The notes under the pieces were generated by a model. That model was given only the letters and a program-made list of their open reading frames with translations, was not told where the DNA came from and searched no databases. Positions 34,135 through 45,800 of a DNA stretch of 64,000 nucleotides are shown one piece after another. Positions within the stretch are counted from its first letter, which is position 1. The number at the start of each line of letters is the position of its first letter. A program made the translations under genes and the position numbers. The stretch is from NCBI RefSeq assembly GCF_033807575.1, contig NC_084722.1, positions 2,784,832-2,848,831 of the forward strand, written 5' to 3'. Source of the DNA: Cydia pomonella (taxonomy: Eukaryota > Arthropoda > Insecta > Lepidoptera > Tortricidae).

Positions 34135-34813
34135 AAGTACCTTCTCTGGAGATGTCTCCTGGTACAATTGTGGCTTGTGTCAAACTAAGCCGTGGAAGCC
34201 ATAGGTGGCCTAGCCAAGTTGACGAACGAAAATCTAAAGTGTATCGGGGACAGATGCTACGAAAAGTCTCGTGACTGTCCATGTCCATAACTTTCATTAT
34301 TGAATGCATTGAATGACTACTTTTATGTAAAATGTAATGATAAAAGTAGATAATTAGGCGGAACAATGGATTGTTGAGACACGTTTTGGAACATTTTATG
34401 CACTTTTTATATATTTGTACATCCTAAGGTTATTATAAAACGTGCTGTTGTGACGTAGATACTAAATAAACCATTTTATGTATAAAATATATGAAACATG
34501 AGCTTCGTAATATAGCTTTTTATAACAATAGTAATTTAGATTTTATTTTAAAACATTACTTTAATTTTATAAGCGTTTGAATGTTTAGTCAGCTATTTTG
34601 ATCATAAAATGTCAGCCATTTGTAAAAATAGGAGATGTAAGGGAAAGTACGAATTTCACTTTAGAAACTGGGAATAAATGTCATATAAATGTTTGCAAGT
34701 TAAAGATTAATTAGATTACCCTTGTTATATTACGTACTTAAACTAACATTACAATTACTATATATATATTTTTTCATATGTCATATATTTTGTTTATTCT
34801 GCATTGGAAGTAA

Positions 34814-34887
34814 ATTTTGTTCGGTAAATTTACATTACAAAGTGGAAATGTACATTTTGTTCGGTGAATTTACATTACAAAGTGGAA
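34814..34887 (+). repeat. Tandem duplication of a ~44-bp unit
   Basis: TTTGTTCGGTAAATTTACAT and TTTGTTCGGTGAATTTACAT occur in tandem, each followed by TACAAAGTGGAA. There are two copies only. No function is evident. Confidence 0.6.
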
Positions 34888-37800
34888 CTAATGTACGTCC
34901 CAAAATTAATTAAATAATGAAATACAAACAAAATAGTTTTATGACCTAAATTTGTCAAAAATTGTTTTTTTTTTTGTGTAATGAAAAAATCTAATAAATG
35001 CATTTGATACTGGAATACAGTGAGTTGTTACCGAGCTAAGTTTTTTGGTACGGTTTTTTAAACCAACCTATTATACATATAGGTACCTATTATTTAATTT
35101 TAAGTTTAACAAATATTTTGTTTTGTTTAACTTACACTCGTTATACGTACAAAATTAATACATGGAAAATATAAACTTTTGAACAATTCAATGACCTTGA
35201 TGAAATTAATTCCTTATTGTTGAATGTAAAAAGTAAACATGATGCACCGGGAAAGATTCTTCACACCTAATTTTGGTATAACTTTTTTTTATACTATTAT
35301 TAATTATTTACTTATTTGATGGCACTATTCAAATACTTTTGTATGTAGGTAAGTAATTTTAGTTTTAAATTGATCACGAATAAAATATTAGATTCTGATT
35401 CTAAATAAACTATTGTAGGTACTTGTTAATACCTACTTTGTTATTTGTTAATCAAATTCAAATTATAATTTAGATATTTTGTAAGCAATATTATTGTTAA
35501 CTCGTTAAGTTTATTAATTTTAGTGGTACTTAGTTGACGTAATTCTATTACAATAATTAAAATCATAAATCCAACCGTGAGCGGAATATTTGTTTAAATT
35601 ATAAGTTCATTTTCTAAGGTTATAATCTGCTTATTTTTAATAAATACATTCCTATTGTTTTTGTACAAATAAAATATATATTTGATGAAAAAAGACTGCG
35701 AAAATTTAAAACAGCTGACGAAAATTTTATATGTTCTGTGAAATAAACAATGTTTCTTAGTACTGGCATGATGATTCTTTTTTACCCTTTGTCTCTATAG
35801 GTAAATTACTTCTATTTGATTACGATATAAGTGCAAAAAATAGGAAATTCACAACGAGTGGCGATAAATTAAAACATGGTCAAAGGGAGTGTTATAAATC
35901 GTCACAAGTTGCCATTTGCCTATTCGCACTTGTATCGTATAACATTTTACAGTATACACCGTGATTTTATTGAATTCTGTTAACTCCGGGGTATGGGTAA
36001 GTACGTTTAAGGAAACTAAATGCCATGGTAAATTAAAAAAATATTTTTTTTTTATAAAATGTAGTTAAATGTTGCATATAGCGTTCTTGTAACACGGGCA
36101 TTACCTTTTAATTCAACTAAACAATTGAAAACTATGACATATCAATATCAATGTCATTTCGAACATCAATCGTCCGAGATAGTATTTACGTTTGGTAGCA
36201 AATGTACACACTCGTATTAAACACTAATTAATATGTAAAGGCCCTAAGGCAAGTTTATACGCTCGTGAGAGCCTTATAAGATAAAAATAAATTATTGATT
36301 ATCTCCGAAATGGAGTTAATTAGAATACCGGTGTCTTTGAGAAAGTTACTTAATTTAAGCTCAAGAAAGCACCCTTGAAATTAACGAAAAAAAAAAACGC
36401 TGTATATCGCTTTTTAAATATTCCACATAGTTACAGTATCACCATACCTATGTACTGTAAAACTTTATTTCAGAGTCATATCCATAAGTTGGCGGCAGAT
36501 CGTAATATCAGGGAGATCGTAATCGTTCCTATGTAATGTTTTGACGGTAATCACATTAACCTTTTTGAACGCCAAGAACACCTTAAGTCATCGAGTCATC
36601 GTTACTACATGCCCACAGCGCCAACGACACCTATAGGTGTTATGGCGGACGCTGTCAAAATAACCTTTACACTTTCGAGTGAGGTTTACATTAGCTGCCT
36701 TGCGTCCGGGATCTTGGCGTTTGAGTGATGTTTTCGTTTAAGTCATAAAGCATTCAAAGGTAGGATAGATTCGTTAGGATGCTTCCATGTCCGAAGGGCA
36801 AACTGTCCAGAAACAGCTACGCATTACGTGGAGCTCCGTCAAATCGGGGAATGAGACAAAGAGTTTCACGTTTCACGCCTAAGAATTTCACGAGCTGCCT
36901 GATCTAACGATCGCCCGCCGACACATACGTATAGTATATAAGTAATTGACTCCCACATACCTGTATATGTAGTATATATGTATGTTTCTCCATAATAGCA
37001 AGCTGAATTGGCCGCCGCACCCTGGAATGATAATGGTATTGTATACACTGGTAATTGATTATATCAGTATTACCTTCTGCTTCTAGCCTCGCAACTTGAT
37101 TTCCTGTGGGCACAATATTATGTAAGTATCGTAGTCCAATTTTACTTGTTCAATGCGCAATTAAGTATGAATACCAATGTTGTTTTTGATTTTCTTCTGG
37201 GGTTTTCCTCCCAATTATGAAATTGTTTACCTCAGAACTCAGTCATTCAAATAATATTCATACCTAAATAAAGATATAGAGGAAAGCGGACGGTCGCTTC
37301 TCCAATACAAACATAGTTCCCATTTTGCTCTCTGAATATTAACATTATGGGAAACATTTTCGTATATTTTGATGTATGTTAATATATTAATTTATGCCTC
37401 TACCTTCCATAATTCAAATATTTAAATGCTTCTAACTCTTATAGTTGAAAATTAGGGGCATAGCTGTCGTTGATATACAGCAAATTGTGTCAAAATATTT
37501 TCAATTATTTTTTTGTATTTGTTTGTTTTTTTTATATATATTTTTTTAATTCAAAATTAAGAGACTTTATACGTCTTTAAGTAATAATATTTTAGTTCGA
37601 ATTGATATTTTCAGTTATGTGTATTTTATTATTGTTGATGGGTTTTCTTGATTGTATGTAAATTCCATATTGGCATGTAAAACTGTCCTTAAACATGTCA
37701 AAGTTGAATGTTGACAATTTCTTTTAACGATAAATTTACAAATTAATTACCTAGATCAAATTTACCACCCAAACACAAAATAACTCTGTCATACTATCAT

Positions 37801-38440
37801 AAATGATACACTAGCCTCGGTAAACAATGGTAAATAGCAGGTTCCTAACCAAATGCTGATTCCCAAATGAATTAGTTAACGGATTGACGTACTCTAATAG
37901 TTCAAGGTCACCGGTATAAACCGCTTAGATACTGGTAATTTATTATGTAAGAGACCGAAAAACTACTGGCAGTAAATTCAATATTGGTTTTAATTTTAAC
38001 CAAAGAGTTATTGATTTTAAAGTAAGGATGCTAAGCACAAAGATATGCCTTCATTGAGCCGTTGTTGTAGCGATGATATATGTTAATATTCGTATCTCAT
38101 TTTCGTAATTATAATAGGTATAACTTTGGGAAAGATATAGTTTCAGAAGCAAGGCAGTAGTAAGTAGGAATGAAACAAAACAAATAAAATAGGTGAATTT
38201 TTATTTTATGTAACTTCATTCTCTAGTTTAAGCATTGGCTTTCTAAAACAGTAAATATAGTCATATATCACCTATCGGCCGAAAATATAAAACTTTGGTA
38301 CCTAGCTTAACTTCAGTATTCGATCTACATTGGTGTTACATTTCTGAGTATTTCAGATATACAATCACTCGACAAATATCCTTAAATATATAATATACTC
38401 ATATACATGACAATCAGTCCACATAGGATCAGATTACTGT
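34888..38440. other. Long interval without a recognisable gene
   Basis: AT-rich sequence with homopolymer runs. A repeat related to 16125-16345 is at about 37278-37500 (AATTGTGTCAAAATATTTTC). Near 36.6-36.78 kb a GC-richer patch ends with TTCAAAG/GTAGGA, a possible splice donor with no linked gene. No coding frame is supportable. Confidence 0.35.
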
Positions 38441-38676
38441 AATGGCTCCTTTACACGATGGGCCATCATACTGGCCCACTAAGATGGGCCAGCGTGTAGA
38501 GAGGGTAGTGGATGTCGCGACGGGATGGCGATGGGATGCCACGGTGTCGGGTTTTCGTCCGCATTTCAAAGGTAATGGGCCAGCGATGCGTACGTGGCCC
38601 ATTCCATAGTGCGTGCTCTCAACCATCGCATGGCCATCTAGCTGGTCCAGCGCTGGGCCATTGTGTAGAGGGGCTA
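38441..38676. mobile_element. GC-rich MITE-like element
   Basis: The left end AATGGCTCCTTTACACGATG and the right end, reading ATAGCCCCTCTACACAATGG on the other strand, are imperfect inverted repeats. TGGGCCA blocks recur inside. The surroundings are AT-rich. The duplication at the ends is unclear (TA). Confidence 0.55.
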
Positions 38677-39120
38677 TATAACTATAAATTGACACTTATT
38701 TACAACTTTGATCCTTAGTGCTTTCGATAACCAGTATGATATCGGAAAAAAATGGGTTTGAATTTTAAGAACGTACCCTAAACCTATTTTTAAATACACG
38801 ATGTATTAGTTACTTTTGAATCATAACATAAATAAGAATCAATAGTTTTTTTTTATAATACAAAAAATCTTAAAAGTGACGTATTCAGAAACATATATGC
38901 TGAAATATGTTTGAATGAGGCTATTTTATGAAGTATACTTCGTTTCAAATAACTAAATATTATACAAGACCACAAAATCTGTGTCCAGCGAAAAACAAAG
39001 AAATATAAGACATACCATTTTATGACGGATAATATATATATACTTATACGATAACATGTACGACGGAGAGAAAGCATAAAAACATATTTTGTGATATTGA
39101 AAAATCACTACAACTTATAA

Positions 39121-39280
39121 AAAAAGTCCCCCCTTCGCGTCTGTTTGTCTGTATGTTCCCGACAAACTCAAGAACGAACGATTTTCATAGGATTATCACT
39201 TATTAATAGAGTGATTCTTGAGGAAGGGTGCATAATTTGTTAAGGTTAACCCGTGCGAAGTCGGGGCGGGTCGTTATATA
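39121..39280. repeat. Dispersed repeat with CCCCTTCGCGTCTGTTTG
   Basis: A block running from GTCCCCCCTTCGCGTCTGTT to CCCGTGCGAAGTCGGGGCGG that resembles a repeat I associate with lepidopteran genomes. There is only one copy in this window, so that impression cannot be tested here. Confidence 0.4.
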
Positions 39281-39999
39281 TTATAACATGATGAACATCA
39301 AAAATAATGTAATACCACTGGTATCAACAACATAAAACAGACAACAATACATATGAGTTCTATAGGCACAGTGTACAATATTGTGTTAAGTGTGTAATAG
39401 TAATTTTATTCAGACAGTAATTGTTATTTTAATTTATTGTATTGTAATTTTAATCTATTGTTTTGATGTATTTCTTCTTTTTAATATTCTTGTTTTTGAC
39501 ATAGTATTGAATTTTCTTGTAATTAATGTTTTTTTTAGTCGTTGACATGTATTTTTATTTGTATTTGTATCTTATCTATGGGCATGTACTCTGAAATAAA
39601 TAATTTTAATTGATTTGAAATGAATAGTTTTTTTGAAACGATGTATACTTCCTTTACTCTAAATGACTTAGACTAGTTAACACGTTCTCTCCCCAAAACC
39701 AAAGGGTTAACAAGAGGGTTACAACATAACCTTCCCAAATTAATCATGAATAAACAAACAACATCCTTTTATCACATAAGATTTCATCCAAGATGAATAT
39801 TTACACATGCAGCTTAAGGCACACGATACAGATTGGCTTCAAGCCTACAAGTAATAATGCCAAGGTCATAAGTATATATTTTCAACTTAACAAATCCATA
39901 GATTAAGCTGAATAAATGTATAGATATTTATGACTTCGACTATAGGTACACTGAGAGCTAGTGGTACGAAGATAAATAAATATAAATAAATAAATATAT

Positions 40000-40260
40000 G
40001 GGGACAATCATACACAGATCGACTTAGCCCCAAACGAAGCAAAGCCTGTACTAGTCGATGGTATACATACGTATATACATAAATACATACTTATATACAT
40101 AAAAAACACCCATGACCCTGCTTCAAATCCCGGTAAGGGCATTTATTTGTGTGATGAACACAGATATTTATTCCCATGTCAGGGGTATTTTCTATGTATT
40201 ATATATATCGTTGTCTGAATACCCACAACACAAGCCTTCTTGAGGTTACCGTGGGACTTA
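40000..40260. mobile_element. Family B SINE fragments in opposite orientations
   Basis: On the left, GATCGACTTAGCCCCAAACG and a stretch ending AAACACCCATGACCCTG read as the minus strand of the family B body. On the right, TGTGTGATGAACACAGATATT ... TTTTCTATGTATTAT and ACCGTGGGACTTA read as the plus strand. The two pieces meet near 40125. The right piece ends exactly where the Harbinger-like MITE begins at 40261. Confidence 0.5.
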
Positions 40261-40800
40261 CAAGGAAAGGTACCCAACTGTCCGGTTCCGACTTGATTTA
40301 TATTTATGTATGTTATAGAGTAGTCTAAAATAACGGACACGTATTTTATATAACAAAACACGTTTACATTTTTTTCCTGTACCCCTAGTGTAACTTTGAT
40401 CGACATCATAACGTGACGAACGCGTTTGCGTTAAGTCTCATTTTGTATAGGATTTTGAGGTTCCAAAACGTCCCGCTTGGCGCGCTCTTTCGAAATCCAA
40501 TACAAAATGAGACTAAACGCAAACGCGTACGTCACGTTTGGAAATCGAATTTATTTACACTAGGGGTACTGTTCTTAAACATATACTCAAATAAGCCATT
40601 AACTAGCAAGTTGCTCGAGCATCACTTTCTATAGGAGTTAGAAGATTTAGTAACTTTTTAGTACTTTGGAGGACAATTTCTCCCAATAGGTTGAGTTTGG
40701 GCAGCTAAAAAAAATACGTGTCCGTTATTTTAGACTACTCTATAACATATATAAATATAAATCAAATCGGAACCGGACAGTTGGGTACCTTTCCTTGTTA
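40258..40800. mobile_element. Harbinger-like MITE with long TIRs, hosting a second MITE
   Basis: The element 40261-40797 starts CAAGGAAAGGTACCCAACTG; its right end is the reverse complement of the same sequence. The arms are about 90 bp with about two mismatches (through TTATAGAGTAGTCTAAAATA and ACGGACACGTATTTT). TTA flanks it on both sides (40258-40260, 40798-40800). In its interior sits another palindromic MITE at 40382-40566. The nested arrangement gives a hairpin inside a hairpin. Confidence 0.8.
40382..40566. mobile_element. Palindromic MITE (CCCCTAGTGTAA family), copy 2, nested
   Basis: The ends CCCCTAGTGTAACTTTGATC and ATTTATTTACACTAGGGG are inverted. The arms share ACGTGACG, GCGTTTGCGTTAAGTCTCAT and TTTTGTAT with copy 1 at 14275-14458. 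It is flanked by GTA/TAC, and TA could be the target duplication (Tc1/mariner-like), which I cannot settle. Confidence 0.75.
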
Positions 40801-41035
40801 GTTAATTTTATTTATATTTGCTGTAAAAAATGACCACTTGCTCTAAATATAATAATGGATATTTACAGGGTTACCCAAAAATATAAGTTTATGTTAAATT
40901 AAATTGTTCCATATAATTATATTATCTTTTCAAGTCCCACAGTCTTTGAAACATAATTATTTGACGATTACAACACCGCATCGACAGCAATGACCACACC
41001 TTAGTGGAATTCAACTTTCCTTATTATATGTTTAG

Positions 41036-41389
41036 CAGAGAGAATTTGAAATTGAGGTGGACTGTCAAAAAAACTTTGTAGCCACAGTAAATTTAGTGCC
41101 ATCTGTCGATACATGATTAAAACATTTAGGACGCCATTTGACTTTGATCCTTATCCTTACTAATATGCGTTAAATTTGTTAAATATCAAAAAGAGGCGCC
41201 ATCTAATAGACCAAAGGTCACAACCTTTAGCCGATGCCCGGTAAGATGGCGCCACTTGACGGTGAAAGAATAAGGATCAAAGTCAAATGGCGTTCTATAA
41301 GTTTTAATCATGTGTCGAAAGATGGCAGTAAATTTACTGTGGCTACAAAATTTTGTTTGGCAATCCACGTCTATTTCAAATTCTCTTTG
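41036..41389. mobile_element. Palindromic MITE (TTTGAAATAGAGGTG family), copy 2
   Basis: It shares with copy 1 (29895-30173) the ends GAATTTGAAATTGAGGTGGA and TCTATTTCAAATTCTCTTTG and the inner TTTGTAGCCACAGTAAATTTA and GCCATCT(G/T)TCGA blocks. It is longer because of additional inverted TGACTTTGATCCTTATC/ATAAGGATCAAAGTCA and GGCGCCATCT/AGATGGCGCC pairs. The flanks ATGTTTAG and ACGTTTAG suggest an 8-bp duplication with one change. Confidence 0.7.
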
Positions 41390-42075
41390 ACGTTTAGTAA
41401 TGCTTGAAACTACTACATTACATTTCATAAACTATATTTTTTGTTCCTTAAACTTTCATATAACATTATCCAAAACTATACTTTTCGTGAATTATATCTG
41501 ATTACAAGTATCCAGGGCTTTTTAAAATCTCTTTTCTAACAGTCTAATTGAAAAAGAACTTATATCCCCGTGATTGTAATGCCTGTCCCTGTTATCATAT
41601 TACAGAATCAACGTTTAAGCGGAGATCAATTGAATTTTCTATCAATCATTTTAAAGGACTTAAAAAAGTTCATCTTCTACTTTGTCGTATCAATAATTTA
41701 GTTATTTATCAAGGCCAATATCTAGTTCACAGTAAATAGCTATATCACATATATATACATGTTTAGACTACGTAGTTTTCTACATGCATTCAATATGTTA
41801 CATAAAGTTGAAACTATTGATATTACATCAACTAGAGATATTTAATTCATAAATAATTGTGACGTTATGACTAACTTATGGAAAAATCTAATACAATATA
41901 GGTAATGTATGTACGAGTAATTTAAATAATATATTTTTATATTAACACTCGTTGTAATTACTTGTATTTCGCATAACATGCATTGAAAAACTATCTATCA
42001 ATTATGGCAATTAAATTTTACTTTGGACGGCAAATAATCAATAAAGAATTCAGAGTAAAATGTGACGTTCCACGA

Positions 42076-42159
42076 GTAAAGGTACCTTTATGGCAGTCGG
42101 CGCTTATGGTATTAATAACGACGATTATTGAAGCGCCGACTACCATAAAGTACCTTTAC
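42076..42159. mobile_element. Short hairpin MITE
   Basis: GTAAAGGTACCTTTATGGCA at the left is inverted at the right (ACCATAAAGTACCTTTAC), with inner AGTCGGCGCTT/AAGCGCCGACT. The arms are about 32 bp and the loop about 20 bp. Confidence 0.6.
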
Positions 42160-42653
42160 CCGTAGAAGGTCATACATAATCACAAATTAGCCATAACGCC
42201 ACTTTGATCAATCGCTTTGGTCATCAACATTTGGCACGTTGACCTAAAGCTGACACCATTTTACAAGTTATAGACGGCCCATTTCAGTCCATATCACATA
42301 GATTTTGCAGGACCACTTCCAGGATCCTACTGTCTATGAGGGCCTAGTATTTTTTCTTCAAAGAAAGTTTCTAAAGTTATTTCAAACTGATCATCAAGCC
42401 CTTAAGACTTTTTCATTTTAGATGCACTATCTGCATTTTAGATACCGATGGAGTGACGATACTTAAAAGACCTGAGCCTCGGAATACCCAACTGGAAGTG
42501 GCGTAGAACATGGCAGAGTGGCGTTCTCTTTTATCAGAGGCCAAAATCCTTTTTTGGTCACAGCCAGTAAGTATCTGAATAGATAGAAACAGTCCATAGT
42601 TAGACCATCTAAAACTCAAAGGGCTTTCAGACTCGTTTCCTATAAAGTCCGAG

Positions 42654-42855
42654 TCACGACTTCCTCCTAGCCTTGCCTTCTTCCGCGAAGATCTCGTTGA
42701 ACTCGGTGAGGAGTGTGTCGACGACGTTGTTCTGCTGGATGCAGTCTATCGCGATGTTGTGCGCCTGCTCGGCGGGCGCCCAGAGTAACGTGGGGCCGAA
42801 CACTATTGCGAGGTTCGCTGTGTGCATTCGATTACGCTCGCTGTACTTTGTTACT
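42654..42855 (-). CDS. RhoGAP gene last exon
   Basis: Acceptor TTTTTTATTTTTAG/A followed by a 202-bp coding stretch ending in TGA (42656-42654). It needs two bases from the preceding exon. It encodes NRMHTANLAIVFGPTLLWAP with the conserved Asn of the RhoGAP core, then VVDTLLTEFNEIFAEEGK and a basic end. Its incoming phase does not match the outgoing phase of the repeated exon, which shows that an exon of length 3n+1 is missing between them. Confidence 0.85.
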
Positions 42856-45800
42856 CTAAAAATAAAAAGGAGATACATTAGATTCAGATTTGGATTACAG
42901 ACCTAGCTGCTAGCATGAGTTGCTTTCTCTCGCGCGTCTCCATACATCTTGTTAAACTTCAAGTATAGACTCGCGCGCGAGAACGCAACTCATGGTAGAC
43001 GGTCAAGCAGGTAGATAGATGTTTTAGAAACCAAACCAAGTGAATATGTCACTGTCTGAAGACAGATTAATAACGTTTCTGCTAGAAATTAAATCCATAG
43101 TATAAAAAGAAAGCAAGGTATTTTCTAATTTGAGAGAAACTAACGAAACAATTCGGGAGTTTTGAGACAAGTTACAAGAAAAAAAAGGTTAAATGATTTT
43201 ATAGAAGTTATTAATAAAAAGAAGCTGATATTGCTGTCACAACTTTTTAAAGACCAAGATTATATAAAGAAGATAGATAGATAGAATACTCTTTATTGGC
43301 ACACCTCAGTAAAAAGATACAAGAAAAATAAACAATTGATTAAATGTAGAGGCAGACACCAGGCGGTCTTATCGCTAAAAAGCGATCTCTTCCAGACAAC
43401 CTTTGGGTAGCGGAAATAGAGAAGTTAATCGAATAAGTAGGTGTTGCTAAACCGTTATGAAGCCTACATTCACACACACAATTACAGTGAATAAACATAC
43501 ACATATAAGGAATACAAAATAGACATACATAAACATACAGATACATATATATATAAAATTAACCGAAACATAGATAAATATGACAGCAGCATGTCAGCCA
43601 CAGACTAAAAATAACTATGTACTATATAAACACTAAGGGAGAGATAAATAATGTTCTTTGAGTGATTTTTTAAACACAGCAAGAGATTGAGCGCGTCTAA
43701 TGCCAACGGGTAAGGAGTTCCAGAGTCGGACAGCTTGAAAAGTAAATGAAGTGTTGTAAAATTTTGTAGAAGAAGATGGGACGGAGAGAAGCAGGCTGCG
43801 CGACAGCCTCACAGAATTTAGATAGTTAAAATACTCCTTGAGATAGCGGGGAGTTGCTGGAAGGAAAAGAATAGAATATAGGAGAGACAGAATATGAAAG
43901 TTACGACGAAAACGAATAGGCAACCACTTGAGCTGTGAGCGGAAAAGAGAAACATGGTCATACTTGCGTAACCCAAATATAAACCGGATACAGATATTTT
44001 GGGTGCGCTCAAGTTTATTAAGTTGCTTCTCCGTTAGATCAGGATATGAAACGTCAGTCAAAGCGTAGTCCAAAATGGGAAGAAGAAGGGTTTGGGCAAG
44101 CGCAATTTTGGTCGGTATTGGTAGAAGATAAATTTATTAAATCTATTCCACTAGGCATGTTACAAGAACATAGGTACTTACATTATAGTGACAATAATAC
44201 AATAATCAAAGTAAAAGTTACCTTAATAGATGTTCCAGAAGGTATTTCAGTGTGTCTCGGTTGCACGGCGGTAGTGAGTTCACTATATCACGGAACTCTT
44301 TGATTTTCGCTTCTCTTGGTTTTATTGCTGTAATAAACAAATAATCATCATTAACAAAATGAAGAAGTTTAGATACCCTGTATATATTTCAAAAATGTCT
44401 TTATTTATGAATTGTGAAGGTTTATGTGCAAGATGTTTTCTAGATATTAACACTTAAGATAGACCATTTTACTGCAGTTTCGTCTAAAAAAAATAATTTT
44501 ATGAAAAAGGTATGAAGATGATTTTTGGATTATTGTGAGATATTTAGGTATAGCATAACTTAAACAATTTGCAGGAGCGATTCGAAATTCAGCAAAAGAG
44601 CTAATTCTCAAAATATCAAAAGTTTATCTAGCATTTGTGACAGACAATCTCGATTGCGTTATATTCATATTCATATTATAAATCGTATATAACCTGTATC
44701 TAATCAATGTTTGCATCTCTTTCCAATATATGGTTATTCTAAAGACACGTAAAAAGTTAGAATAGAACCAAGCTAACTCTACATGGTTTTTGCAAAGACA
44801 GTGGGGATATGTCATCTCATTAATGTCTCTTTTTTTCAAGTCAGTGCATACTTAGTTTAGACTGAGCTTCAATGATCCGGTCAGCACGTGGATGTCTGCG
44901 TTCTCCTCGATCGACGACAGCTTGTTCTGATCGATCTAGAATAGTGATACTTACAGCAAGCTGCCAGCACCCTGTCGAACATATTGCAGGGTATCAGCGG
45001 CTCCTTCAGCTCCCTGAAGAAGAGCTTCAATGATCCGGTCAGCACGTGGATGTCTGCGTTCTCCTCGATCGACGACAGCTTGTTCTGATCGATCTAGAAT
45101 AGTGATACTTACAGCAAGCTGCCAGCACCCTGTCGAACATATTGCAGGGTATCAGCGGCTCCTTCAGCTCCCTGAAGAAGAGCTTCAATGATCCGGTCAG
45201 CACGTGGATGTCTGCGTTCTCCTCGATCGACGACAGCTTGTTCTGATCGATCTAGAATAGTGATACTTACAGCAAGCTGCCAGCACCCTGTCGAACATAT
45301 TGCAGGGTATCAGCGGCTCCTTCAGCTCCCTGAAGAAGAGCTTCAATGATCCGGTCAGCACGTGGATGTCTGCGTTCTCCTCGATCGACGACAGCTTGTT
45401 CTGATCGATCTAGAATAGTGATACTTACAGCAAGCTGCCAGCACCCTGTCGAACATATTGCAGGGTATCAGCGGCTCCTTCAGCTCCCTGAAGAAGAGCT
45501 TCAATGATCCGGTCAGCACGTGGTTGTCTGCGTTCTCCTCGATCGACGACAGCTTGTTCTGATCGATCTAGAATAGTGATACTTACAGCAAGCTGCCAGC
45601 ACCCTGTCGAACATATTGCAGGGTATAAGCGGCTCCTTCAGCTCCCTGAAGAAGAGCTTCAATGATCCGGTCAGCACGTGGATGTCTGCGTTCTCCTCAA
45701 TCGACGACAGCTTGTTCTGATCAATCTGGAATTGGGAAAACAAATATGAGATTTTTTATTGTAAAATCATCACCATCAATAATAATACCTATTTTCATCC

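Noticed and set aside
45568..45586. The 19-nt GT...AG spacers as true micro-introns
   Set aside because: Far below the minimum for spliceosomal introns in animals, and splicing them would join 139-bp exons out of frame.
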